From Bacteroidota bacterium (GTDB lineage Bacteria; Bacteroidota; Bacteroidia; 2-12-FULL-35-15): a DNA stretch of 64,000 nucleotides. The translations under genes were made by a program, and so were the position numbers. The notes beneath the pieces are model-generated. The model made no database searches. It was not told where the DNA came from and was given only the letters and a program-made list of their open reading frames with translations. Shown here piece after piece: positions 27,226 through 36,062 of this stretch (the stretch's first letter is position 1; each line of letters opens with the position of its first letter). The stretch lies in the NCBI GenBank assembly GCA_029237775.1, contig JAQZBR010000005.1, positions 62,001-126,000 of the forward strand. The letters run 5' to 3'.

Positions 27226-27630
27226 ATGGAAATACCGAAGGATGCTAAAATCATTGACTGGCCAACGAGTGTTCTATGGTTTGACGAATACGGAATTTTA
27301 TATTCGAAACCAAAGCCGGGTGCGGAACAGACCGTGATTTCTAGGGAACAAACCCTGCGGCAGATGAACGAGGTTAAAAGGTTGACCGGGAATAAGAAAC
27401 TTTGCATGATCCTTGAAACGAACAGTAATTCGAAACCTCCGCAAAAAGAGGACCGAGACTTTCTTTCCGAGCAACTGAGCCTGATAACAAAAGCAATGGC
27501 AATAATCTCTTCCTCTCCTCTCAGCAGAATGATCGCGAATCTTTTTTTCGGGCTTAAGCCACCGGAGTATCCTGTAAAGTTTTTCTCAAATGAAAAAGAA
27601 GCACAAGCCTGGATCAAACAATATTTATAG
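27226..27630 (+). CDS. STAS/SEC14-like single-domain protein
   Basis: A 134-aa soluble alpha/beta protein: a strand with SVLWFDEYGILYSKPKPG, a conserved helix QTLRQMNEVKRLTGNKKLCM, then ILETNSNSKP, a helix, and IANLFFGLKPPEYPVKFFSN with the end EKEAQAWIKQYL. This is the layout of the STAS/SEC14-like proteins that often accompany two-component genes in Bacteroidota. It lies 9 bp before the histidine kinase gene and probably feeds into that pathway, for instance as a partner or anti-sigma-type regulator. No phosphorylatable Ser is evident. Confidence 0.72.
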   Translation: MEIPKDAKIIDWPTSVLWFDEYGILYSKPKPGAEQTVISREQTLRQMNEVKRLTGNKKLCMILETNSNSKPPQKEDRDFLSEQLSLITKAMAIISSSPLSRMIANLFFGLKPPEYPVKFFSNEKEAQAWIKQYL

Positions 27631-27639
27631 ATCAGAACA

Positions 27640-28752
27640 GTGAAAGAACAATCAAAATATAAGAATGATGAACGGATAGAGCAGATTTATGCTTTACTGG
27701 TTCAATATACAGTTGCCGATTTTAGTGGTCGCATTCCTGTATCAGACAACGGGGATGAGTTGGATGCTATCATTGTAGGGCTAAACACGCTTGGAGAAGA
27801 ATTACAGGCCTCCGGTAAAGCAGTGAAAAAATTCAATGAGAGAATCAATTCTTTGATGGAAGTACTCTTGAAATATACCGTAATGGATTTTTCCGCGAAG
27901 GCTGAGATCACTTCAGAAGGCGATGAGTTGGATGCAATTGCGGTAGGATTGAATACACTTGCAGAAGAGTTGCAGGCGGCTAAGGAAGCGGAAGAATTAC
28001 ATGCAAAAGAACTGGAAGAAAAGGCTGAAGAGGTTTCGAGGCTTAATAAAAAAATGGAGAGAAATCTTGAGGAGCTTGAAATTGCCAATAAAGAACTTGA
28101 AGCTTTTACATACTCTGTTTCGCATGACCTCCGCTCACCATTAAGAGCAATTCATGGCTATACGAAAATCATTGCAGCTGATTATGGCGATAAGATTGAT
28201 GGTGAAGGAAAAGAATTGATGGAAGGTGTTATGCGTAATGCAATCCGCATGGGACAGCTTATTGACGACCTTCTTGCTTTTTCCCGGACAGGAAAGAAAG
28301 AACTTGTGAAGCAGGATATTGATATGACCAATCTTGCAAATGCGGTTGTTGAAGAAGTAAGGGTTTCAACAGGTAATCGGAAAGGGAAGATTGAAGTGCA
28401 GGAATTACCCCCTTCATACGCTGATCACAGTCTGTTAACGCTTGTATTCACCAACCTTATAAACAACGCTCTCAAATACAGCAGCACGAAAGAAAATCCT
28501 GAAATCACTATCGGGTCAATGAAAAAAAACAATGAAACCATTTATTATATCAAGGACAATGGTGTTGGGTTCGACATGCAGTATTACAATAAGCTTTTTG
28601 GTGTTTTCCAGCGATTGCATTCTGCCCAGGAATTTGAAGGGACCGGTGTCGGACTTGCATTGATCAAAAGAATTATTTTACGCCATGGCGGCAGAATATG
28701 GGCAGAAGGCAAAAAAGGAGAAGGAGCAATATTTTATTTCACATTAAATTAA
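27640..28752 (+). CDS. soluble sensor histidine kinase with duplicated linker domain
   Basis: A 370-aa kinase without any membrane segment. Two copies of a 34-residue HAMP-like unit lie at about 23-56 and 79-112, each with YTVxDFSxxxxx-x-GDELDAIxVGLNTL. A coiled coil at 115-155 leads into HisKA with the phospho-accepting His162 (SHDLRSPLRA). The ATPase domain has NLINNALKY, DNGVGFDM and GTGVGLALI. It probably receives a signal through the upstream protein or through its coiled coil and phosphorylates the adjacent response regulator. The start is GTG 27640, 9 bp after the previous stop. Confidence 0.92.
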   Translation: MKEQSKYKNDERIEQIYALLVQYTVADFSGRIPVSDNGDELDAIIVGLNTLGEELQASGKAVKKFNERINSLMEVLLKYTVMDFSAKAEITSEGDELDAIAVGLNTLAEELQAAKEAEELHAKELEEKAEEVSRLNKKMERNLEELEIANKELEAFTYSVSHDLRSPLRAIHGYTKIIAADYGDKIDGEGKELMEGVMRNAIRMGQLIDDLLAFSRTGKKELVKQDIDMTNLANAVVEEVRVSTGNRKGKIEVQELPPSYADHSLLTLVFTNLINNALKYSSTKENPEITIGSMKKNNETIYYIKDNGVGFDMQYYNKLFGVFQRLHSAQEFEGTGVGLALIKRIILRHGGRIWAEGKKGEGAIFYFTLN

Positions 28753-28757
28753 AAATT

Positions 28758-29198
28758 ATGAATACAGGTTTAGAGATCATTCTTATTGAAGACAATGTGG
28801 ACGATGCTGCACTCGTAATACGTGCATTAAAGAAAAATAATCTTGCGAACAAAATGATCCATCTTAAAGATGGCGCAGAAGCGCTTGAGTTTTTTTTCGG
28901 GAAAGACGATAAAAATCCTGAACTCCCAAACGTGGCGGCTAAAGTTGTCCTGCTCGATCTTAAAATGCCTAAAATAAATGGAATGGAGGTTTTGGAAAGA
29001 GTAAAATCAGATCCCAGAACCAAACAGATTCCCATTGTAGTTCTTACCTCTTCTGCCGAAGATCCGGATATCAAACGCTGTTATGAACTGGGCGCTAACA
29101 GTTATATAGTAAAACCTGTGGAATTCGATAATTTCTCGAAAGCGGTTGCTGATCTCGGTATGTACTGGCTGATTCTGAATAATCCTCCCACAGTATAA
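28758..29198 (+). CDS. single-domain response regulator (Rcp1-like)
   Basis: A 146-aa receiver domain with no output domain. The acidic pair is in LIEDNVDD, the phospho-Asp in VVLLDLKMPKINGMEVL, Thr/Ser in VVLTSSAED and Lys in SYIVKPVEF. Rcp1-like receivers of this kind hand a phosphate on to another protein or act by binding. The start at ATG 28758 gives the standard receiver N-terminus. It begins 5 bp after the kinase stop, so the pair is co-expressed. It is convergent with the oxidase gene, the two stops being one base apart. Confidence 0.93.
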   Translation: MNTGLEIILIEDNVDDAALVIRALKKNNLANKMIHLKDGAEALEFFFGKDDKNPELPNVAAKVVLLDLKMPKINGMEVLERVKSDPRTKQIPIVVLTSSAEDPDIKRCYELGANSYIVKPVEFDNFSKAVADLGMYWLILNNPPTV

Positions 29199-29199
29199 T

Positions 29200-30606
29200 T
29201 CAGACGTTTTTTGTATTGAACATTTTACCCGGATTCAGAATATTATTCGGGTCAAACACCTTTTTAATTGAACGCTGCAGATCGAGCGCTTTTTCAGCAA
29301 ATACTATATTCATGTATTCCTGCTGAACAAGTCCGATCCCATGCTCGCCACTTATCGTGCCTCCTAACTCCTTGCAAATAGTGAAGATCTCGGCAATCGC
29401 TTTTTTAATATAATCACCATCCCACTGCTCGTCAGTGAGATCCCCTTTGATCAAACGAATATGAAGATTACCGTCTCCGGCATGTCCATAGCATACAGTT
29501 TTAAAATTATATTTTGCACCAACAACTTTTACTCCTTTAACAAGTTTCGGAAGTTCCGCTCTCGGGACAACGGTGTCCTGCTCTTTACTGATCGCATTAT
29601 TCTTCACTGCTTCATTAATTCCTCTTCGCAACCTCCACAATTCATTTTTTTGTGCCGCGCTGTCGGCAAATAAAACGTCAGCCGTGTTGTAACGGGCCAT
29701 TAGTTCTGCAATCGCTTCCATTTCTTTCATCAATGCATCAGGATCATTACCATCAACTTCAATCAATAAATGTGCGTGTATATCTTCTTCCAGCTTCACA
29801 ACATTGCTTTGCACATATTTGCTTACCCAATCAAGAGCGTCACGTTCCATCAGCTCGAGTGCACTTGGTGTAAATCCTGCACGAAACACTTCACTGACTG
29901 CAGCACAAGCTTCGTCCAGACTCCTGAATGGAACCAACATCAGCAGATCGTATTTTGGTATAGGAAGAAGCCTAACTATGATCTTTGTGACGATTCCGAG
30001 TGTACCTTCACTTCCAACCATCAGCTGAGTGAGGTTATATCCTGTGGAATTCTTCAAAGTATTTGCTCCGGTATAAATGACCTCTCCTGTCGGTAGAACG
30101 ACTTCCAGGTTTAGAGTGTAATCCTTAGTTGTTCCATATTTCACACACTTAGGGCCTCCACTGCTTTCTGCCACATTACCTCCCAGAAAACAACTTCCTT
30201 TACTTGCAGGATCCGGAGGGTAAAACAAACCTTTTTCAGCGACCGCATTTTTGAATATCTCATTGATCACACCCGGTTCAACAGTTGCCTGAAGATTGCG
30301 TTCATCAATCTCAAGAATTTTATTAAACCGCTCCATTGATAAAATTATTCCTGCGGCCACCGGAAGTGCTCCTCCGCTTAGCCCCGTACCTGCTCCGCGA
30401 GGTGTTACCGGAATTAAATTATCGTTAGCAAGCTTCATGATCCCTGATATCTCCGCAGCTGTTCGTGGCTTTACAACGACTTCAGGGAGAAACACCAGCT
30501 CTTCCGTTTCATCATGTGCATAATTCCGGAGTGTTTCAGTATCAGCAAAAACATACTGTTCACCGGTTATCCCTTTTAAGGAGTTAATTATTTGCTGAGT
30601 TATCAT
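29200..30606 (-). CDS. glcD: FAD-binding oxidase, GlcD/D-lactate dehydrogenase type
   Basis: A 468-aa PCMH-type flavoprotein. The FAD-binding segment is VTPRGAGTGLSGGALPVAAG, the family phrase is SEGTLGIVTKI, and the C-terminal cap has CYGHAGDGNLHIRL and GEHGIGLVQQEYM. It would oxidise a 2-hydroxy acid such as glycolate or D-lactate, giving electrons to a membrane acceptor. No glcE or glcF gene is adjacent, so the single-subunit D-2-hydroxyacid dehydrogenase role is as likely as glycolate oxidase. The symbol names the family. Confidence 0.88.
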   Translation of the reverse strand: MITQQIINSLKGITGEQYVFADTETLRNYAHDETEELVFLPEVVVKPRTAAEISGIMKLANDNLIPVTPRGAGTGLSGGALPVAAGIILSMERFNKILEIDERNLQATVEPGVINEIFKNAVAEKGLFYPPDPASKGSCFLGGNVAESSGGPKCVKYGTTKDYTLNLEVVLPTGEVIYTGANTLKNSTGYNLTQLMVGSEGTLGIVTKIIVRLLPIPKYDLLMLVPFRSLDEACAAVSEVFRAGFTPSALELMERDALDWVSKYVQSNVVKLEEDIHAHLLIEVDGNDPDALMKEMEAIAELMARYNTADVLFADSAAQKNELWRLRRGINEAVKNNAISKEQDTVVPRAELPKLVKGVKVVGAKYNFKTVCYGHAGDGNLHIRLIKGDLTDEQWDGDYIKKAIAEIFTICKELGGTISGEHGIGLVQQEYMNIVFAEKALDLQRSIKKVFDPNNILNPGKMFNTKNV

Positions 30607-30663
30607 TATATGATGGATTTATTGCTGTTTTGCAAAACTACAATTTTAAGCTCTCACTGATAT

Positions 30664-30698
30664 AAAAACGCCACCCATGTTTACTAACAAGGATGGCG
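30664..30698 (-). terminator. terminator of the 30723-31652 gene
   Basis: On the minus strand CGCCATCC pairs with GGGTGGCG (one G-T wobble), followed by TTTTTAT. Confidence 0.75.
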
Positions 30699-30722
30699 CT
30701 GCCGATGTAGGATATTAAACAA

Positions 30723-31652
30723 TTACATATTTCTGTACGAAGTGTTCTTTTTGCGAGGGTATAAATTGAACTGAAGTCCGTATGAAGGAACAAATGTCCA
30801 ACCCTTCAATGTTACATTATTTCCGCCAAGGAGCGGGAACGTACCATACTTTTGATAGTAAGCAGCAAGTCCAACATTGAAATAAATAAATTTATAGCCC
30901 GCCTTTAAGTTCATTGTGGCACCGTAAGCCCCGTAGTGCTTTTTCACATTAAGCGGTTCCATTGCACGCTGAACACCTTCGTTATCCTTCAAATACACAT
31001 TAACAGGATTTATATTATACTTCACAAAACTGTGAGTGTAGATCAATCCCATGGATATGGCACCGAACTTTTCCTCAGCCCCGAAATCCTTACTGAATAT
31101 CAAAGGAACAGAGATATCTTTTCTTGACATACTCATATCAAATATTCGCTTCAGCTGATCGAATTTTCTGTCATTGAAGCCATAATTTTGCCAGCCATAC
31201 TGAACACCTACACTACCATTTATTCCTTTATGCTCGGAATATTGATAGGTACTGTTTGAACCCAGGAACTGGTAACGTGCGTCCACAAGGTGTGATTTTC
31301 CTGAATACCTGTACCCAACATCGATATTGTGCCCAAGACCATAACGGAGATAAAGGTCGGTTTTATAGCCGATCGGATCGAGAGAATATGCCAAAGCAGC
31401 CGCGTTTAGATGTTCCAGTCCCTGGTTAAATTCAAATGAATCCTTATTTCCCATCTGGCTGAATTCTTCAACACCTTTGATAGTTTCCTGAATGGGTGAA
31501 GTTGATACATTCACCGAATAGTTGTTTCCAAAACGAATTTGATTTTTCGTGACCACTTTTCCGGAATCTACAATAGAACGCGGGGGACTGCAGGCAAAAA
31601 AACCTGTCAATGGTAAAAGTATTAAGCTAAGCTTCTTGATGTTTTTCTTCAT
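30723..31652 (-). CDS. putative outer-membrane lipoprotein, beta-barrel-like
   Basis: A 309-aa exported protein. The N-terminus KKLSLILLPLTGFFAC ends with a lipobox Cys at about residue 21. The rest is rich in aromatic residues with alternating hydrophobic strands (for example LYLRYGLGHNIDVGYRY and MNLKAGYKFIYFNVGL), as in an outer-membrane barrel. The function is unknown; no domain is recognised. It is single-gene, with its own terminator, and divergent from the slipin-like SPFH gene. Confidence 0.75.
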   Translation of the reverse strand: MKKNIKKLSLILLPLTGFFACSPPRSIVDSGKVVTKNQIRFGNNYSVNVSTSPIQETIKGVEEFSQMGNKDSFEFNQGLEHLNAAALAYSLDPIGYKTDLYLRYGLGHNIDVGYRYSGKSHLVDARYQFLGSNSTYQYSEHKGINGSVGVQYGWQNYGFNDRKFDQLKRIFDMSMSRKDISVPLIFSKDFGAEEKFGAISMGLIYTHSFVKYNINPVNVYLKDNEGVQRAMEPLNVKKHYGAYGATMNLKAGYKFIYFNVGLAAYYQKYGTFPLLGGNNVTLKGWTFVPSYGLQFNLYPRKKNTSYRNM

Positions 31653-31738
31653 TTCGTGATTTAGTTTGTAAAAGCACAGCTGTGACTATCAGATAACTGA
31701 TTGGTTTAAGCCGGCTTAATAAATAATAACGATTTTAC

Positions 31739-31770
31739 TTGACTTTTATTATATTAATACAATATCTTTG
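31739..31770 (+). promoter_or_regulatory. consensus Bacteroidota promoter
   Basis: TTG at 31739-31741, 21 bp spacer, TATCTTTG at 31763-31770. It directs the SPFH / ribbon-helix-helix pair, whose ATG is 45 bp downstream. Confidence 0.8.
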
Positions 31771-31814
31771 TGATATCAAATTAATATCAAAAAACACTTT
31801 ACAACTACTATACC

Positions 31815-32672
31815 ATGATCACAGAAAAAAACCTAAACCCGATATCCGGATACGGAATGTTGGCTCTGAGCTTCCTCCTTCTTGGGGGAGCTATCTTTAG
31901 TATGATCTCCGCGCTTGTCTTTCCGGGCATTCTCCTCATACTTCTTTTTACATTTACACTTATAGGTCTAGTTATCATTAACCCAAATGAAGCGGTGGTG
32001 TGTACGCTTTTCGGGGATTACAAAGGAACGATCAAAAAAAACGGATTCAATTGGGTCAACCCGTTCTATCTGAAAAAGAAGATCTCACTAAGAGCCCGCA
32101 ACTTAAACGGACAGTCTTTAAAGGTCAATGACCACATCGGTAATCCGATCGAAATTGCTGCTGTTATCGTATGGCAAGTTGAGGACACAGCCAAAGCCGT
32201 TTTTGAGGTGAACGATTACTCACAATACGTTTCCATTCAGAGTGAGGCTGCTGTGCGTCACCTTGCCGGACTTTATCCTTATGATGATTTTAACGAAACG
32301 GGCACAGCGCAAATTACATTACGCGGTGGGGCCGACAGTGTAAGTGAATTATTGGAACAAGAGCTGAATACACGCCTTGCTCCTGCCGGTATTAAGGTAC
32401 TCGAAGCCCGCATCTCTCATCTTGCCTATGCTCCGGAGATAGCAGGAGCAATGTTAAGAAGACAACAAGCTGCTGCGGTAGTTGCGGCAAGAAGACTGAT
32501 CGTAGAAGGCGCTGTTGGAATGGTTGAAATGGCATTGGCCAAGCTTTCAGAAAGAGAGATCGTTCAATTGGATGAGGAAAGAAAAGCCGCTATGGTAAGT
32601 AATTTACTTGTGGTTTTGTGTGGCGATAAAGACGCAAGCCCGGTGATCAACGCAGGAACACTTCATAATTAA
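31815..32672 (+). CDS. SPFH/slipin-like membrane protein
   Basis: A 285-aa SPFH protein with two N-terminal membrane segments (about 13-35 and 38-54) before the band-7 domain ([20 protein letters not shown] onward). The typical end-of-domain phrase is [20 protein letters not shown], followed by helices. Proteins of this group are bacterial stomatin/flotillin relatives that organise membrane patches. It is followed 8 bp later by a small ribbon-helix-helix protein, an arrangement that recurs in many bacteria and suggests a functional pair. A consensus promoter drives both. Confidence 0.9.
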   Translation: MITEKNLNPISGYGMLALSFLLLGGAIFSMISALVFPGILLILLFTFTLIGLVIINPNEAVVCTLFGDYKGTIKKNGFNWVNPFYLKKKISLRARNLNGQSLKVNDHIGNPIEIAAVIVWQVEDTAKAVFEVNDYSQYVSIQSEAAVRHLAGLYPYDDFNETGTAQITLRGGADSVSELLEQELNTRLAPAGIKVLEARISHLAYAPEIAGAMLRRQQAAAVVAARRLIVEGAVGMVEMALAKLSEREIVQLDEERKAAMVSNLLVVLCGDKDASPVINAGTLHN

Positions 32673-32680
32673 TTAATATC

Positions 32681-32863
32681 GTGGCAGAAAAAAAAGCATT
32701 TGTACTTCGTATTCATCCCGACACACTCAAAGACCTTGAGAAGTGGGCGGATGATGAGTTCCGCAGTGTGAACGGCCAGATCGAATATCTCCTGCAGAAA
32801 GCCTTAAAAGAAAGTAAGCGCATTGCCAGCGAGAAAAAAAATCAAAAAAAGAATCCTGAGTGA
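32681..32863 (+). CDS. Arc-type ribbon-helix-helix protein
   Basis: A 60-aa protein: one ribbon (KKAFVLRIHP) and two helices (TLKDLEKWADDEF and NGQIEYLLQKALKES), the Arc/MetJ fold. A basic, Lys-rich tail follows. RHH proteins bind DNA as dimers, and here the SPFH partner makes either membrane-linked regulation or autoregulation possible. The start is GTG 32681. The terminator begins inside its last codons. Confidence 0.85.
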   Translation: MAEKKAFVLRIHPDTLKDLEKWADDEFRSVNGQIEYLLQKALKESKRIASEKKNQKKNPE

Positions 32864-32878
32864 TCAGGATTTTTTGTT
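32852..32878 (+). terminator. rho-independent terminator overlapping a stop codon
   Basis: Stem AATCCTGA / TCAGGATT with loop GTGA, followed by a T run. It begins inside the ribbon-helix-helix gene, and the TGA stop lies in the loop. Confidence 0.88.
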
Positions 32879-32982
32879 TAAGCTTATCCATAAATACTAC
32901 CATTCATCATTTCCTGCACAGGGATGAAAATTATTTTCCTATTTTCGTACCTATCCACTCTGGAAAAATAAATATTATCCTT

Positions 32983-35175
32983 ATGAAACACCTGTCAGTC
33001 TTTACAATTTCAATATTGCTTCTGGGCAATGTTAGCGCTCAGAAAAAAAACATCTCACTTGATGATATCTGGAAAACCGGAACTTTTCGTGCAAACGGAG
33101 TTTATGGTCTTGTTTCAATGAATGACGGACTTCACTACAGCGCTTTCGGTAATACCGATAAAGATGCATTTATTTTACGTTATGAATATGCAAAAGCATC
33201 GAAGCCTGATACTATTTTAAAAGAAAGCCAGTTAAAGGTTGATGGCAAAACCATCTCGATTGATAATTATTCGTTCAGCCCGGATGAGAACAAAGTATTG
33301 ATCTCTTCAGCTACAGAACAGATCTACCGCCATTCAACACGTGAGAATTATTATGTTTATGACCGTAAGACCAAAACGACAACACCTGTCACTTCCGGTG
33401 AAAAACAAAGCTATGCTAGCTTCTCGCCTGATGGAACTAAAGTTGGATTTGTTCGCGGGAACAACATTTTTATCAAAGATTTAGCCTCAGGAAAGGAGAC
33501 GCAGGTAACAAATGATGGTAAATTCAACAGTATTATCAATGGCGCTACCGACTGGGTTCATGAAGAGGAGTTTGCTTTTTCGGTTGCTTATTTCTGGAGC
33601 CCGGACAGTAAAAAGATAGCGTATTATAAGTTTGACGAAAGCGCTGTAAAAGAATTTTCTTTCAATGAGTTCAATAACATGCTTTATCCAACAGAATATA
33701 AATTCAAATATCCGAAGGCAGGAGAAGCAAATTCAGTTGTAACAATCCACACATTCGATCTCGGATCCGGTTCTGATAAACTAATGGATATCGGAAAAGA
33801 AACTGATCAGTATATTCCCAGGATCAAATGGACAAAAGATCCGAACAAGCTTTCAATTCTTCGGATGAACCGCCACCAGAATAAACTCGAGCTGATGATG
33901 GCTGATGCGTCTACGGGAGGTTCCTCCACCATATACACCGAAAGCAGCGACACTTATCTTGATATTCATGAAGGTGAAGGTGATTACGTTTATTTTACTG
34001 CGGATGGAAAAAAATTTCTGATCCAGAGTGAAAAGGATGGCTTCAATCACCTGTACTTATTTGACATGAATGGTAAGCTTGTGAACCAGATCACAAAAGG
34101 AAAGTGGGATGTTGTTGAGTTGAAAGGCATCGATGAAAGAACAAAAACTGTATTTTATATTGCTTCAGAAACTACTGCAACAGAAAAAGATGTTTATTCG
34201 GTAAAGCTGGATGGAACAGGAAAGAAGAAAGTTTCTTCTGAAAAAGGAACACATGCACCGGAGTTTAGCTCAGGTATGAAATATTACATTGACGTATTTT
34301 CCGATGCTAACACTCCTCCTGCTTATACAATTGTCAGCTCAGATGGAAAACAGGTTCGTGTTCTTGAAAACAATTCCGCACTGGCCACTAAGATCAAAGA
34401 ATTTAACACCAGCCCGAAAGAGCTTTTCATGTTTAAAACTTCTGAAGGCGTTGAGCTGAATGCATGGATGATCAAACCGGCCAACTTCGATCCTAAAAAT
34501 CAGTATCCTGTGTTCCTTACCTTTTATGGAGGGCCGGGACGCAATATGGTGAACAATGCGTTTGACGGTCGTGACTATTATTGGCATCAGATGCTCGCGT
34601 CAAAAGGGTATATTGTAATGTGTGTAGATAATCGCGGAACAATGTACAGAGGTGTTGCGTTCAAAAAATCCACCTACAAACAGCTTGGAAAACTGGAAGT
34701 GGCTGACCAGATCGAAACTGCGAAGTACCTTGGAACATTATCCTACGTAGATAAATCGCGGATTGGAACATTTGGTTGGAGTTACGGTGGTTACCTGAGC
34801 TCATTGTGTATCACCAAAGGAGCCGACTATTTCAAAACAGCAATTGCAGTTGCACCTGTTACAAACTGGCGTTACTACGATAATATTTACACTGAAAGGT
34901 TTATGGCGCTTCCGCAGGAAAACGCGAGCGGTTATGATGACAATTCCCCTATCAATCACGTAAAGGAGTTAAAAGGTAAATACTTACTGATTCACGGAAG
35001 TGGTGATGACAACGTGCATGTCCAGAACAGTATGGAAATGATAAGCGCTCTTGTTGCCGCAAATAAACAATTTGACCTCTTCATTTATCCGGACAAAAAT
35101 CACAGCATTTACGGAGGGAATACACGCTTACATCTTTATACTAAGATGACCGATTTCTTACTGAATAATTTGTAA
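32983..35175 (+). CDS. secreted dipeptidyl peptidase IV (S9 family)
   Basis: A 730-aa exported exopeptidase: signal peptide (MKHLSVFTISILLLGNVSAQ), an eight-bladed propeller with the DPP4 mark DWVHEEEF (the double Glu that binds the substrate N-terminus), and a C-terminal hydrolase domain. The triad is Ser600 in FGWSYGGYLS, Asp at about 675 in HGSGDDNVH and His707 in DKNHSIYGG. It would cut X-Pro or X-Ala dipeptides in the periplasm or outside. The start at ATG 32983 gives a clean signal peptide; an upstream in-frame start would add 41 residues without one. Confidence 0.93.
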   Translation: MKHLSVFTISILLLGNVSAQKKNISLDDIWKTGTFRANGVYGLVSMNDGLHYSAFGNTDKDAFILRYEYAKASKPDTILKESQLKVDGKTISIDNYSFSPDENKVLISSATEQIYRHSTRENYYVYDRKTKTTTPVTSGEKQSYASFSPDGTKVGFVRGNNIFIKDLASGKETQVTNDGKFNSIINGATDWVHEEEFAFSVAYFWSPDSKKIAYYKFDESAVKEFSFNEFNNMLYPTEYKFKYPKAGEANSVVTIHTFDLGSGSDKLMDIGKETDQYIPRIKWTKDPNKLSILRMNRHQNKLELMMADASTGGSSTIYTESSDTYLDIHEGEGDYVYFTADGKKFLIQSEKDGFNHLYLFDMNGKLVNQITKGKWDVVELKGIDERTKTVFYIASETTATEKDVYSVKLDGTGKKKVSSEKGTHAPEFSSGMKYYIDVFSDANTPPAYTIVSSDGKQVRVLENNSALATKIKEFNTSPKELFMFKTSEGVELNAWMIKPANFDPKNQYPVFLTFYGGPGRNMVNNAFDGRDYYWHQMLASKGYIVMCVDNRGTMYRGVAFKKSTYKQLGKLEVADQIETAKYLGTLSYVDKSRIGTFGWSYGGYLSSLCITKGADYFKTAIAVAPVTNWRYYDNIYTERFMALPQENASGYDDNSPINHVKELKGKYLLIHGSGDDNVHVQNSMEMISALVAANKQFDLFIYPDKNHSIYGGNTRLHLYTKMTDFLLNNL

Positions 35176-35190
35176 TTACGAAATCGATAA

Positions 35191-35228
35191 AAAAGAAACC
35201 GCAGCATCCAGCTACGGTTTCTTTCTTT
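35191..35228. terminator. bidirectional terminator
   Basis: Stem AAAGAAACCG / CGGTTTCTTT between the convergent DPP4 and PIN genes, with T-rich or A-rich ends on both sides. Confidence 0.85.
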
Positions 35229-35233
35229 ATTCA

Positions 35234-35659
35234 TCAGTATTTTTTAAAAACATGCTGTTCTAAAAAATCCCTGCTGTTCATTACGTCTATCTCGGAAAAA
35301 TAAAAGTCTTCCCTGTCCTCCGTGATAATATATCTACAATGACTTTCAAGCGCTGAGTAATACTGCAATCCATCTTCGAAATCATGGATCTTCTTATTTT
35401 TTTCAACCGCAATCACCGTATCCTTATCCATAGAAGTGAAATTCAACTTATCGGTTAGGAGTTTAATTTTCTTTCTCGCCATAGCGTTCCCGCATTTTTT
35501 TTCAGCAAAATAGAATGCGATCGCCATACAAAGCGGTGAAGTATATACTTTAAACTTAGGATCATCAATTAGACTTAATACTCTCGAGCTATAAGTAAAA
35601 ACCGGATATTCTTTATTTAAAACAGATACAAGTACATTCGCATCAAGGAAGATCTTCAT
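35234..35659 (-). CDS. PIN domain toxin-like ribonuclease
   Basis: A 141-aa PIN protein. The acidic catalytic set is in MKIFLDANVLVSVL (start), HDFEDGLQYYSAL (about 90-102) and IITEDREDFYF (near the end). Family members cleave RNA, often tRNA or mRNA, as VapC-type toxins. It overlaps the upstream antitoxin gene by four bases (35656-35659, ATGA), which is the standard coupling of antitoxin first and toxin second. Confidence 0.88.
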   Translation of the reverse strand: MKIFLDANVLVSVLNKEYPVFTYSSRVLSLIDDPKFKVYTSPLCMAIAFYFAEKKCGNAMARKKIKLLTDKLNFTSMDKDTVIAVEKNKKIHDFEDGLQYYSALESHCRYIITEDREDFYFSEIDVMNSRDFLEQHVFKKY

Positions 35660-35913
35660 TTTTTGCGGTTTTTGTATTCATCCTTAAGCTTTGAGCGCTT
35701 CCTTTTTTTTGTGATGTACTCTGCCTTACCTTCCGATACGGCTGTGACCCAGTCGGAAACCGGGAGATCTTCTAAGGAAGAATAATCATCAGACGTTATT
35801 TTATCAAGGAGGTACTCCATTAGCCTGGATAAACTTATATTTTGCTTTTCAGCATACTGTTTAGCTTTTTCAATTATTTGCTTATCGAACGACAGTGTGA
35901 TCTTTGCATCCAT
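35656..35913 (-). CDS. DUF6364-like antitoxin
   Basis: An 85-aa protein with an Arc-like start, DAKITLSFDKQIIEKAKQYA (a ribbon then a helix), and a basic C-terminal tail rich in Lys and Arg. It precedes the PIN gene with a four-base ATGA overlap, which fits an antitoxin that binds DNA by its N-terminus and its toxin by its C-terminus. The start at ATG 35913 is preferred to an upstream one that adds a hydrophobic 12-residue leader. Confidence 0.82.
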   Translation of the reverse strand: MDAKITLSFDKQIIEKAKQYAEKQNISLSRLMEYLLDKITSDDYSSLEDLPVSDWVTAVSEGKAEYITKKRKRSKLKDEYKNRKK

Positions 35914-36062
35914 AACTTTTAATTTATACGACAAAAATAATAAAATCATACGTATAAGTCAATTTTTTTTAGCTTTCTTACCATTCAACCCATTCAGCTA
36001 TATAAAGTCATTATTTTACTTATATTCGCAACATTCAATTAAAAACTTAACAGAACAATTAC

